From NCBI GenBank assembly GCA_027604185.1, contig JADGKB010000005.1:219382-283381 (forward strand): a DNA stretch of 64,000 bases, read 5' to 3'. Source of the DNA: Boothiomyces macroporosus. Taxonomy: Eukaryota > Chytridiomycota > Chytridiomycetes > Rhizophydiales > Terramycetaceae. Under the pieces are notes generated by a model that worked only from the letters and a program-made list of their open reading frames with translations, did not search any database and had not been told where the DNA came from. Shown in pieces: positions 19,996-31,772 of this stretch. The position numbers and the translations under genes were made by a program. The first letter of the stretch is position 1. Each line of letters begins with the position of its first letter.

Positions 19996-22692
19996 ATGCA
20001 GAAAGTGGTCGATTACCTTAAATCACCGCTATTCAGAGACACCACCAAAGGTGTAATGGGCTTCCTCTTATCTCACGCATTTCTATGGATTCCTGATTTT
20101 AGGTCCATTTTCCCGCGAACTGTATCACCCTCGATTTACAATTATGTATGTATCGCAGCAATAGTATTACATGGTGGGAAAACTGTCGGGAATTACTGGG
20201 ACGGCCTAGTTCTCTTGGCTGTTTCAATTGTGTTTGGTGGGGCTGCTGGTGCATTGCTACCACTCGTCTCTTACAGCAGCTATGTAGGTTTAGAAGCGCT
20301 AGCCTTCTTGTTTTATTTCCTCTTTGCGTATATGAAAACTGTTGGGCCAAGATTTGTAGGGTTCGCAATTGTTGCTTGCCTACTTGTGTCAATATCGCTC
20401 ATGGGGACTGCTGGGCCGCCAATTCCCACATGGGTTCCACCACCTTCACTATATTACACTATCGTTAGTTTACTTATAGGTTCGCTAATTACTTTATTTA
20501 TCAATTCGTTTGTGTTTCCAACAAATGCACATTGGGAAATGCGAAAATATATATCTGGATGGTGCAGCGATTTGGCAATTTTTCATGATTTACTAATCAA
20601 AATGTTTGTTGGAGACATTACGGATGTCCAAAAATCAGAATTGTTCACAACCCAACAAAGGATACGCGGTTATTTAACAAGAGCAGACATGCTAATTAAT
20701 GACTTGAATAGCGAATGCCATTATTCTTCCTTTACGCCAAAACTGTTGACCGATGCTTGTCAAAAACTAAAAGGACTAACTCAACAATGCTTTGTCGCGA
20801 ATACACTAGTCTCAAACTTTAGGTTATGGGTAGACAAAGACTTGGATGGCGTCATTCCATTTATTGAAGACGAAAAGCAGGATGTTATTTCCATCAGTGC
20901 AGCATTCGGCAAAATAACTGATGCTATTCAGTCACTTTTGAATGGAAAAATCAAGCCTTTAGATTCTGATATTGAAAGAACAAAGAAATGCGATCAACAA
21001 GACGACGATTTGATTCTTGCGATATGCAAATTCGAAGTGCATCAAAGGAAAATGCTGGATGCTCTGTACAAGAGACAAATACAATCACAAAAAGAGGAAG
21101 TGGATTTGGAATGGTCCAAGGAAGCAGAAAATCTGTTATTTGTTCACGCTTTCAACCTTGCCCTGGAAGAAATCGCAACTAAATTGATTGAAGTCAAGCA
21201 ACTCTTGGCATTTAGAAATGCAAGACGTAGCTTTTACTTTCCATTTATGAAATGGGTGCCATTCAAGTTTGCTGCTTATTACATTCGAATTTTCTCCCCA
21301 TCAACCTATGCGATAAAAGGGAGGTTCTCGTTTGGCAAACTGGTTAAAACGTTTTGGGAGTTTATGAAAACTACAAATTCAATTTTTGCTTTCAAGGCAG
21401 CAACTGCATTGATTACGTTTTTGGCAATATATTTAGCTGAAGGCAGCCGATCTTTCTTTATCCAGTACGGACTTGGCGGGTCTATCATTACTGTGGTGGT
21501 TGTTCTATCCCCAACTCTTGGCGCAACTTATTTTTCTGCTATTTTACAATTGTTAGGTGCTATTTCGGGTAATTTGATGGGAATGGTTACTTACTACATC
21601 ATGGGCCCCAATTGGTATTTACTGTGGATATCCGTTCTGTTAGTTGGGTATCCTGGGTATCATATCCTGATTTCAATGCCTCAGTTTACATCTTTGGGGC
21701 TTCTGTGGTTGATTTCTTACTCCACAACCTCAGTATCATGTTGGAACCAACAATTCTTGCCAACAACGACAGCATATGGAGTTATATTTGGAAGAGCAGC
21801 AGCAGCAACCACTATGGGTGTAGGTTTTGGTGTCTTTTTCAATCTATTTGTTGTGCCAAGGTTTGCAAGGGACGAAATGAAATTGAAAATAGCAAAAAAT
21901 ATCAAATTGTTGGATCACTTGTACCTACATATAATGCAAATACCACTTGTTGGAGTAGAAAAATACAAACGATACAAATCTGGGATCGCTAAGGAGCAGT
22001 TCATTGAAGAATTGAGCACAATGGCAAAAATCATCACCAAAGTCGAAGAAGATATGAATTCAATTCAACTTGACATCTTTGAAATGAGAACATTATCCGT
22101 TCTGTGCGCCTTGGAACCATCCGTTGGCCATGTGTATGATAAACCTAGATACGATTTGATTATTGATTCCATGGAGAAAATGCTAGTTTCATTAAGGTCA
22201 GCAAAGAACACTCTCAAAGAAGCTTGGTATATCCAACCACAGATTATTGACGTTTGGGATACTATAAAAGAACAAAGAGAAAGCCTTATGGCAGTTATTG
22301 ATGTATTGATGGTGCTGTACGCTGGTGCATTTGGTGTTCGTGAAATCCCCAAGAATATCCCTTCAGCAGTAGAAACAAGGGCAAAATTATCACACTCTCT
22401 GATGTCGATCCATATATCGAGGTCGGTTAGTGAAAACACGCACTTGGAATTTGACGATGATAATGATGCTAAAAGTGAATGGAAAAAAGTACGGAAAAGT
22501 TTGCATGATGAAGAGCGTGAAGCTGTAGAAAGCAGAGAAAGGCTCTACGGTGTTGGCAGCACCCATGATGTGCTTTACTACACTTTTGTAGTATCTTTGA
22601 GGGCAGTTTCCTATGAAGTGGATAAAGTTGGTAAAATAATTCAGGAAATGTACCCACAAGAAGATGAATTGAATGTTGTACAGATTCAATAA
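19996..22692 (+). CDS. BRE4/FUSC-type multi-spanning membrane transporter
   Basis: A single large exon encodes 898 residues. Two hydrophobic blocks of about six membrane segments each (residues about 20-180 and 460-630) are separated by a hydrophilic region, and a cytosolic C-terminal domain follows. This is the arrangement of fungal brefeldin-A-sensitivity protein 4 and relatives (ER transporter/DUF2421, FUSC superfamily, similar to plant ALMT and bacterial aromatic-acid exporters). Clear membrane stretches include GLVLLAVSIVFGGAAGALLPLV and GGSIITVVVVLSPTLGATYFS. Substrate is unknown; anion or aromatic-acid export is the family expectation. It is unusual here in having no intron. The ATG follows TATGCAG, so an undetected 5' exon cannot be fully excluded. 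Confidence 0.75.
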   Translation: MQKVVDYLKSPLFRDTTKGVMGFLLSHAFLWIPDFRSIFPRTVSPSIYNYVCIAAIVLHGGKTVGNYWDGLVLLAVSIVFGGAAGALLPLVSYSSYVGLEALAFLFYFLFAYMKTVGPRFVGFAIVACLLVSISLMGTAGPPIPTWVPPPSLYYTIVSLLIGSLITLFINSFVFPTNAHWEMRKYISGWCSDLAIFHDLLIKMFVGDITDVQKSELFTTQQRIRGYLTRADMLINDLNSECHYSSFTPKLLTDACQKLKGLTQQCFVANTLVSNFRLWVDKDLDGVIPFIEDEKQDVISISAAFGKITDAIQSLLNGKIKPLDSDIERTKKCDQQDDDLILAICKFEVHQRKMLDALYKRQIQSQKEEVDLEWSKEAENLLFVHAFNLALEEIATKLIEVKQLLAFRNARRSFYFPFMKWVPFKFAAYYIRIFSPSTYAIKGRFSFGKLVKTFWEFMKTTNSIFAFKAATALITFLAIYLAEGSRSFFIQYGLGGSIITVVVVLSPTLGATYFSAILQLLGAISGNLMGMVTYYIMGPNWYLLWISVLLVGYPGYHILISMPQFTSLGLLWLISYSTTSVSCWNQQFLPTTTAYGVIFGRAAAATTMGVGFGVFFNLFVVPRFARDEMKLKIAKNIKLLDHLYLHIMQIPLVGVEKYKRYKSGIAKEQFIEELSTMAKIITKVEEDMNSIQLDIFEMRTLSVLCALEPSVGHVYDKPRYDLIIDSMEKMLVSLRSAKNTLKEAWYIQPQIIDVWDTIKEQRESLMAVIDVLMVLYAGAFGVREIPKNIPSAVETRAKLSHSLMSIHISRSVSENTHLEFDDDNDAKSEWKKVRKSLHDEEREAVESRERLYGVGSTHDVLYYTFVVSLRAVSYEVDKVGKIIQEMYPQEDELNVVQIQ

Positions 22693-22916
22693 AGTGCATA
22701 TTTACCAATTAGCGCAAGTAGGTATCGGACCCAATGACATCTCAAGTTGAACGCGGCCAGTGAACAAGTGCTTTTGGACTATCGCTGTGGGAACTGTTGG
22801 TTTAATTTCGAGCAGTAGATATGGGACTTTGTATTCAACCCGCTTTGCAAGTTTCAATGGCTTTGTTCCAGAATCTTACAATCGATGAAATTCTCTAATG
22901 TGAAATCCAACTTTGA

Positions 22917-23778
22917 ATGGGAAAAAGAAAATCTGAAAGTGAAGAGCAAGTGGAGAAAAAAGTAAAGTCTGACGAAACGAAACCAAAGAAAAACACTGGT
23001 ACGATACCAATTCAAAGAGGAAAATTCAAGAACAGATACTTGAGGAAGCATGCTTCATTATTGCACAGGCTGGATGATCCTGCAACAGGAATACTCGTAA
23101 CAACACATGTTCATCAGGAAACTAGAGCTTTAGGACAAGCGAGAGGGTTTCTAGATGAATATACCCTAAAGCTTTTTCCAGATGTTCAATCTAAATGGCC
23201 TCCGCCGCCATCCAGGTTAGATATCGATCTTGAAATAGTTGGATTGAAGGAAGAAAAACAAGAAATTGATATTACAAAAGAGCGATATTTCCAAGCAGTT
23301 GATTCTGCTTGCTCAGGACTATTATTTTTACGATTTCGAACAAGCGTCACTCCAATGGAGTGGATGAAAAAGTTCTTGGAGCATTATTATGCATTACCAG
23401 CATCAGACAAGACCAAGCTGAAAGCAGCAATTTCATTTTGCTACAGATTTCTACCAGTTGAAAGAGTGTGTCCCGCGAATATGACTGATGTCGTCAAATC
23501 TGCCAAGGAGTTGTTTACAAGTGATAAATTTGACTATTCAAAATCGGTTGCTATAGTCATTGAAAATAGAAATAATGAAGGGATAAAGAAGCCGCAATTG
23601 GTTGAGAAACTAGCTGAAATTATTCCGCCAGAGATAAAGTAACCAACACTAACATAGAATTGATTTAAAGAATGCAGAGCAAGTAGTGTACGTGTCAGTT
23701 TTCAAAAGTTGTTGTGCCTTGAGTCTTCTTCCAGATTACTACAAGTTCAAAAAGTACAATGTGCAAGAGCTCGAATAA
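22917..23778 (+). CDS. TAN1: THUMPD1/Tan1, tRNA acetylation cofactor
   Basis: Two exons (22917-23638 and 23658-23778, 19-nt intron) give 280 residues. A Lys-rich N-terminus leads to GILVTTHVHQETRALGQARGF. The C-terminal THUMP domain contains ISFCYRFLPVERVCPANM, the basic helix VIENRNNEGIKKPQLVEKLAEI, and VSVFKSCCALSLLPDYYKFKKYN, the last part coming from the second exon. Tan1/THUMPD1 partners with the acetyltransferase Kre33/NAT10 to make N4-acetylcytidine at position 12 of Ser and Leu tRNAs. The gene converges with the Ste50-like gene, 14 bp apart. Confidence 0.9.
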
Positions 23779-23792
23779 ATATTGTTTTTATT

Positions 23793-25900
23793 TTATACTT
23801 CTGAAGCATTCAACATTGAAGCTACTTGAAGGTCTTCCAAGACATACACGCTAACTTGTGTAATAACGGTATAGTTGTGCTTGATGGCGCCTCTCATGTA
23901 CTGCTCCAGCTCCTGATATACTCTTTGTTTGTCTTCTCCTGGCTGATCTAGTTTAGAGCAAATAGATTTCGTTTCAGCAACAATTTGAATGTTCCTTTTA
24001 GACAGGTTTTCTAATGAATTCACAATCTGTCCTGCGAGCGGGCCCTTACAGAATACTTCATGAACTACATCAATATTTTTCAAAATAAAGTCCAAGACAT
24101 TTCGAACTGATGTGATTATTTTTGGTGTTGCTGTATCCTTAATTAATCGCCTAAGCCGACTCTCCCAATCGAAAATGGATCGATCTAGTTCCCTAAATAC
24201 AATCTCCAACCGTTCTGCGTGGACTTTTTCAGGAGTCAATGGTAACGGGCTATCAACCCCTGGTGTGGTAACATCAACAACATCTGGCTGAATTGCTTTT
24301 TGGACAATTTTTGATAGATTCGCCATTTTCATCATAATTAATTGAGGAACATTAAATGGATCGGTAAGATTCTTTGGAGATTCGTTATCTGACAAAGTTG
24401 GAGTATTGGAATCAAATCTCTTTAAATCATTGTAGGACATTACATTTCTAATATTGACATTTAATCTTGCTGCTGGATTGGCACGAACCTAACATTAAAT
24501 TCGTTATACTGATTGCGAATGTTGAGGGCTCTTTTTTGAATTTGAACTTTCACTCTCATCAATGACTGCCACATAATTGACAGGTACCATCCCTCTAGTG
24601 TCGCTAGATCGTAACAAATACCAATGCTGGTATTTATCCAAAACCACAAATTGTTCGCCTCTTCTGACAGATAGTTCATTCTTCAACTTTCTATTAAATT
24701 CGTACAAGCAATATGCTTTCTGCAGCTTTCGTTCAGGCAGATTTTCCAGTACATGCAAACATAATGTTGGTACTGATCCTCGTTGTCCATTATGTTCTAC
24801 TATACACCATTCATTATCTTTTGCAATTATACTGTAGATTTCACCAATATACACATTTAATTCACCGCGAGATTGAGCTTCATGTTCGTAAATAGCAATC
24901 GCTTTTCCAGTTCCCTCCAATCCAAGATTTGCTGCCATAAAGGTACCAGGCTCAATGTTAATTGGTTTAGAGTTGGGCACATTAATGTGTCTAACGTGTC
25001 TAATGATATACTGAGGAACAAGTTCATCTGGGAGATATTTCCTAGTTACTTCCAACACTTTATCAGTAGGATTCAACACCACAGTTTCTACCATAAGAAT
25101 TAGAATACCATTGTCTTTCAGAATCAACATCAAGATATAATTTCTCCAATCGCTTGTTGAAATCTTGTATTTGTGTAGAGCATCTCCAATCAATTTGGCA
25201 ACATCATCCGTGTTGCTAATTCGAAAAGTCTTGTAAGATTCATGCTGTTTGTCCGGAAGCTGATTTCCAATTACTCTAATTGTAGTTTCTCCATTATGTT
25301 CATAGTTCTGGTGTTAGAAATAACTTACGAATGTTGTGGAAGATGATATTGATGAAGGTGAAGTTGGCTTTTCCTTGAATAATTGCAACGGGTGAGGAAG
25401 TGCGACATACTGGCTCGTCTTGCCTCTTTCGGATGGGCTATCGTATCCAGTAGTTCTTGATCCTTTTCGGTTGCTCTTTAGTCTGTCCTTGTAGAAATTC
25501 AATTCGGTATTCAAAGCATTCATTTCCTTTTTCAATCGGCTGATGTAAGACTCCTGATCCCCGACAGTTTTTTCCAACTCCTCAATACGAGCAGCCATAA
25601 TATTTACAGTTGAAAATGAAGGTGTTTGTGATTCTGGAATATAATCATCTTCCTGCAGTTCAACTTTATGCTCCAATTTTTTGTAATAAATTGCATTCAA
25701 CAAGCGAATTCTATCTCCAACTGCCTTCATTTGCAATTCTTCCAGCATGGCATGTCCAGCAAATATCAACACATTGCCTGTAATCAGATTTTCTGAGTTA
25801 GCATATAATTACCAGTGAATATTTTACAGTAAGATTCCAATCCCAGTTCTTTGAGGAAGCTATTCACATTATCCACATCCCAGTTTGAAATTGTTGGCAT
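23793..25900 (-). CDS. Ste50/Ubc2-type adaptor: SAM, coiled coil, RA, SH3 domains
   Basis: Four exons give 681 residues; introns are 25793-25812, 25308-25328 and 24489-24509. A SAM domain (about residues 5-70: WDVDNVNSFLKELGLESY, ENLITGNVLI) is followed by a coiled coil (RIEELEKTVGDQESYISRL). Next is a Ras-association domain (TTIRVIGNQLP through EVTRKYLPDEL). Two SH3 domains follow: AIAIYEHEAQSRGELNVYIG, and KAYCLYEFNRKLKNELSVRRGEQ with GMVPVNYV. The C-terminal 230 residues form a long helical region of unknown fold. SAM-RA with added SH3 domains is the layout of Ubc2-like Ste50 homologues, which link G-proteins and Ste20 to the Ste11 MAPK kinase kinase in pheromone and stress signalling. The first ATG in frame is at 25900; the open frame extends upstream without an ATG, so a small 5' exon may be missing. 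Confidence 0.82.
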
Positions 25901-26122
25901 TTTGTAAAAGAAATTAGCAACCCATCCAAAATTTTCTGGTGCGCCAGTTTCAGCCCCACCGAAAGCCGCAAAACTATTGTTAGGGGGTTGCAAAATGTTG
26001 CAACTACTATCAACGTGTTGGTCGGAATTATTATTGCCACATGATCAATATCCAGTGCAAGTAGTGCAAATTAAAAATATTCCCGAGACAAATATTTTTT
26101 CAAGTTTTTGAGCGGAATCAAT

Positions 26123-26329
26123 ATGGTAAAGAAAGCCGACTCTGAAATGAAGCCATTTCATAATGGATGCCAGCAGTGCAGAGTGAAAAAAATAGTCCAG
26201 TTTAACTGTATACCGAAATCTACAACAATAGAGTGCCATCCTATCGAGAGATATTTCAGAATGTGCGATGGATTCGCAACTACGGAATTGCTGAAAACTG
26301 AGCTCAGCAATTATCCTTTAGTTGAATAG
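26123..26329 (+). CDS. SOM1: Som1-like subunit of the mitochondrial inner membrane peptidase
   Basis: An intronless 68-residue protein. The core CRVKKIVQFNC, then ECHPIERYFRMC, fits the Som1 pattern C-x5-VQ-x-x-C ... C-x-P-x-x-R-x-F-x-x-C. In yeast Som1 associates with the Imp1/Imp2 peptidase that matures intermembrane-space proteins. The four cysteines suggest disulfide bonding as in other small intermembrane-space proteins. Som1 is fungal, which supports the assignment of the organism. The identification rests on the pattern over a very short protein. A tighter homology search would confirm it. Confidence 0.6.
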   Translation: MVKKADSEMKPFHNGCQQCRVKKIVQFNCIPKSTTIECHPIERYFRMCDGFATTELLKTELSNYPLVE

Positions 26330-26363
26330 TTTGTAGATAATAAATTAGAGTACCAATTTTATT

Positions 26364-27806
<1,443 letters not shown>

Positions 27807-28014
27807 ACTTTTTTAAAAAAGTAAACTTTAACTAGCCACAAATGCGACATCAGCCACGTTTTATATAGCTTGATCGAGATGAAATAAACCCCCTAGTTTC
27901 TTATCTAGTTGGGAAATAATGTGTTTGATCGATTAATTCAGATGTCTACACTCGGGTCCAATCATACCTTTGATCAAGCAATCATCATCATAAATGCCAA
28001 GACATTATCATCCT

Positions 28015-29071
28015 TTATTTAATCAATGTAGCGTCAATCTGTGAGATTTGAGGCAACAGCGTCTTCAATTTGATTCTGTACACTGGCCGCTCGCTTTGGA
28101 GTGGATTGCCTTCAAAATATACAGTTTTCAGATTCTTTTTGTTTGCTAACTGCTTTTCGATTTCTTCAAACGAACTCAATTGATTATAGCTTGCCTGAGA
28201 TTAAATTGAATTACCCATAGCTCTTCGAGGTTCTCCAGGTGCTCCAGGTTGCCCAAGTGCTCAATCCTATTGTTTCCTATATCCAAAGTAGTGATATTTG
28301 GTGGTAGAGGCCCAATTACTTTGAGAGCATTGTGAGACAAGTATATCTCGTTGAGCTCCGTCAATTCGCTTATATCACTAATTTCGCTTATTCGATTTGA
28401 CTAGTGTTACCAACAAACTTGCCTGAATCGAAAGTAAATTCAATGATTTCAGATTACGCAATCCAGCAAAGGAAGTGATCTTGTTCTTTCCAACCCATAG
28501 CTGCTTCAAATTGACAAGGTTGTCCAAATTTTCAATCACTCTAATCCTATTAGCACCCAATTCAAGATTAACTAGTTTTGTAAGCGTTTCCAATCCTTCA
28601 ATCTTGGATATTTTGTTGGATACAAAGAACAGATCCGTCAATTCAACCAAATTTTCGATATTTTCGATTTTTCTAATTCGGTTAAATGAAAGATCCAAAT
28701 GCCTGGATTATATCGCATCTACCTTAGTTTTACCAAGTGGTTGAGTCCTTCGATTTTATCTATTCGGTTATCATATAAATCCAATTCTTCCAAATTTATC
28801 AAAGTGTCCAGTCCGTTGATGACAGTCAATAAATTCTGCCTCATGCATAGTCGCTAAATTAGCTATCCAGTACCTATGGTTAATCAAAAGTACAGTCAGA
28901 TTGACATAATCTCGCAGAAAGCGAGTTTGCTTAATTCTAAAGTTCACAAGATCTAATTCCTTTTCCGACACTGGGACTTGAGAAAGCACAGAGTCATCTA
29001 CATTACAGCGACTTACAATCCAATTCTTGAACAGCTGCAAACTCTTCTTCTGGTTCACTTTCGTTTTGCAT
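28015..29071 (-). CDS. SDS22: SDS22/PPP1R7 leucine-rich repeat regulator of protein phosphatase 1
   Basis: Six exons give 311 residues. Introns are 28998-29016, 28854-28893 (40 nt, composite), 28703-28722, 28401-28422 (GC-AG) and 28195-28214. At least ten 22-residue SDS22-type leucine-rich repeats are visible, e.g. LEELDLYDNRIDKIEGLNHL, LTDLFFVSNKISKIEGLETL and LKQLWVGKNKITSFAGLRNL. The LRR cap ends with VYFEGNPLQ, YRIKLKTLLPQISQIDATLI. SDS22 binds and matures the PP1 catalytic subunit. Every intron removal was checked against the repeat register; only the 40-nt removal gives LTRLCMRQNLL in repeat phase. Confidence 0.93.
28401..28422 (-). other. GC-AG intron, 22 nt, in SDS22
   Basis: The donor is CAG|GCAAGT and the acceptor is ACACTAG. 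The GT alternatives inside give a frameshift, while GC-AG splicing gives SIQSNRISEISDISEL, in perfect leucine-rich repeat register. Confidence 0.75.
28854..28893 (-). other. Composite 40-nt intron: two 20-nt introns back to back
   Basis: On the minus strand the segment reads GTACTTTTGATTAACCATAG directly followed by GTACTGGATAGCTAATTTAG. Each half alone has the donor, the branch-like TTAAC or CTAAT motif, and the acceptor of a normal intron of this genome, and is exactly the usual length. The junction is AG|GT. Removing only the first half disrupts the repeat register; removing both restores it. Confidence 0.8.
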
Positions 29072-29297
29072 TTTTGATTGAGGCGAAAAAGGCCGTTGTG
29101 TTAATCATGATTCATCAGGAAAAATGTGGAGTCAATTCCATCGCATTGGTACGATAAATAGAGGGTTGCGATCGAGTACCGGTAGTCATAATTAAATTCT
29201 CCAAATCTAAATGCTGCTGGCAAGCACACTTGCGCACCAATTTGTAGGCGAATATCCACCTCACATGATTCAAAAGCAATACAGAAGAATCTTTATA

Positions 29298-29656
29298 TTA
29301 TTCGTAGCGCGACCAACCGCGATCTTCAACTGGTCAAGAATTCAACATCCAAACATCCTACTGATAATGAATCTCGCTTGTTCAGGCAAATTCAAATGCA
29401 TGTCTGTCAAGTGTAGTGGGATTGACGTTTCTAAAACCGTGGATACTCTATATCGCTGAGCTACTTTATTGAATTTATGGAATAGTATTTCGTTTAAATT
29501 TAACTGGCTTGTTCTTTCTGTAGTAATTGCAGAGATCATGAGGAAGAGATGAGTAATTGCTATCAAGGTCAAGTACACAAGCCAAGTAGAAAGTAATATA
29601 ATCACTGTTGCGGTAAGTGCTCTTGGAAGCAATTTGCTATCAATCGGCTTGTCCAT
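29298..29656 (-). CDS. Small membrane protein, unknown
   Basis: The ORF starts at ATG 29656 and has a hydrophobic helix near the N-terminus (LTATVIILLSTWLVYLTLIA, continuing ITHLFLMI) after a short polar head. A soluble tail follows. Read straight, it stops at 29342 after 104 residues. An optional 32-nt intron (29330-29361) would replace the end by EDRGWSRYE and stop at 29298, giving 108 residues. I do not recognise the family. The next gene downstream on this strand is SDS22. The 32-nt intron is long for this genome, so the 3' end is uncertain. Confidence 0.4.
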
Positions 29657-29836
29657 TCCTGTGATCTACTTCAAGTTGGATATTTATCCTGTCTGGACAT
29701 AGGATATCCACGCTGAATAGGGACCCAGTTTACCACCAATAGTACCCAACAGCTTGTCTCTACTCGAAATTAGAAATATTACATTCCAAGTTAAATTTGG
29801 GATGGACAAGCGCGAATTTTACTTTTTGTTTCAAAA

Positions 29837-31707
29837 ATGAACCCCGCTATCCAGCCAGAACCAATCCAACCAAACCAGAATAAATTGTTCGCAGGATTAT
29901 TCCAGCAATGGCTCTCAAACCCGGACTCTCAAACATTTATCTTGAACCAAATTGAGACCATAGATCAAGATCTAGGCAAGGAATATCAGGAGAAAGTTGT
30001 TGATGGAGTGAAGTTTCTAATGCAAAATATCTCTGATCTAGTATTAGAAAAGGAGGATCTCAAAGTGTCACCTAAACCTGGGGAGCTTGTTCCACCAAAG
30101 AGTCCGAACAGGAGGAAAATTGCAATGGAAGATAATTGTCTTTCTACCACCGGAATACCAGTTGAAAAGAAGATTCATCATATCGCTGAAGTATTGAAAA
30201 CAGACTCTGGTATCCATTTGAATGAAGATATCACGTCGCCAGCTCCCGTTATCCCAAAATTTCACTTTCCATACGGTAAATCAACTGGGAGCTTTGATGT
30301 AAAAGAATTAGAGGTACTTTAAAATTGATTCAAGAAACAAGTCAAGCCCCTGTTTGATTTAAATGCCAAAGGATTAGGAGAAAGAGAATTCCTTAAAGTA
30401 ACCGAAGCAATAGGAGTGTGTAAATATTTAAACGCCGCGCTATTCAGAAAAGTATCTGTTGGCGCTGATGTTGCGAGATTTGACACGTTTATAGAGTACT
30501 GGAAATCAACAACTTTGAAATATCACACTTCAGAAGGAATAGCCTTCAATATCATGAAACAAGAAAACTCGAATCATCTCGTTGCAGCAGATTTATTCGC
30601 TACAGTTCAAGGTAATAACTACTAATCGAGATGTTGTTTTACACCATCCTGGCTTGGAATTTCTAAACACCCTTCCGCTATTCCAAAATAGATATAGTAA
30701 ATCCAAAGTAACGATAGTTGAAACCGTAATAACTCGCCTATTTTACGAAAAGATGAACAATACTAATCCAAAAATGTCGTTTACAGAGTTTAAAAAAGCT
30801 GGATTCTTGAAAAGTCTTTCAAAGTTAGAAGGTACTGCAGATATAAATACTGTAAGAACTGGCTAACACAGACCAAGGATTTATTTTCATATCAGCACTT
30901 TTATGTTATTTATTGCAAGTTTTGGGAACTCGACAGGGACCATGACATGATTATCAATCTGCCTAGTTTAATGCGTTACGACGGAGGTGCCATGACATCT
31001 GCTATATTAACTAGAGTAATGCAAGGATGTGGTAAACCACTAGCTAAAGGACAAAATTCGTGTGTCATGACATATGAGGACTTTATCTGGTTCATTTTTG
31101 CAGTAGAAGATAAAAGAACTCCACAAGCAATCGAGTATTGGTTCAGATGTTTGGATTTAGATGGAGATGGTGTGATATCACTTTACGAACTCACACACTT
31201 TTACAATGATCAACTCGAAAGGATGAAATGTAGTAGAATATCAGATGAGTGGAAGATAAATGACTTTATCTGTAGCTTAATTGATTTGGTTAAGCCAAAG
31301 AACCCCAATTATTTTACCCTGTTGGATTTGAAAAAGTCTGGAAGTGCCCCGCTCTTTTTTGACATGATATTTGATTTAAGAAAGTATGATTCGCACATAC
31401 GGCGTATTGACCCAGTATTTAGGGAACTGGATGATATGATTTGTGAAGAAAATGGAGTACCTGTTAAACTAGAGTAATTTCAATTAACCTTAGGGGATTC
31501 CAGAAATTTGCCTTTCGGGCATACCAGATACTATCAGAAGAAGAATCTCAATCCGGTAACGCTGATGATGTTATGGATGATTTCGAATATACAGGCTTAG
31601 CTGTCGACACTGATCTTGACATAGAGTGGGATGAGAATGTCGAAAGCACATGGGAAAGCACCGAGGATGATGATGAAAAACCAGAATCTCATACAATAGT
31701 ACTTTGA
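29837..31707 (+). CDS. PP2A regulatory subunit B'' (PPP2R3-like, EF-hand)
   Basis: Five exons give 596 residues; introns are 30314-30334, 30612-30630, 30852-30871 and 31474-31493. The central EF-hand region holds the B'' signatures YCKFWELDRDHDMIINLPSL, MTYEDFIWFIFAVEDKRTP and IEYWFRCLDLDGDGVISLYE, the last a canonical calcium loop (D-D-D-G-I-E). The N-terminal 100 residues are variable. A highly acidic tail follows the last conserved block (FQKFAFRAYQIL). B'' subunits target PP2A and give it calcium sensitivity. SDS22, a PP1 regulator, lies close by on the other strand, but I see no sign of co-regulation. Confidence 0.9.
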
Positions 31708-31772
31708 AAAGTTTAATATGATGTATGATTTATAAAGTAATCTTTAATATTCAATTTATTTAAAACAAGTGT

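Noticed and set aside
22693..22916. A 45-codon open frame between the FUSC and Tan1 genes
   Set aside because: It lacks an ATG, and no acceptable short intron links it to one.
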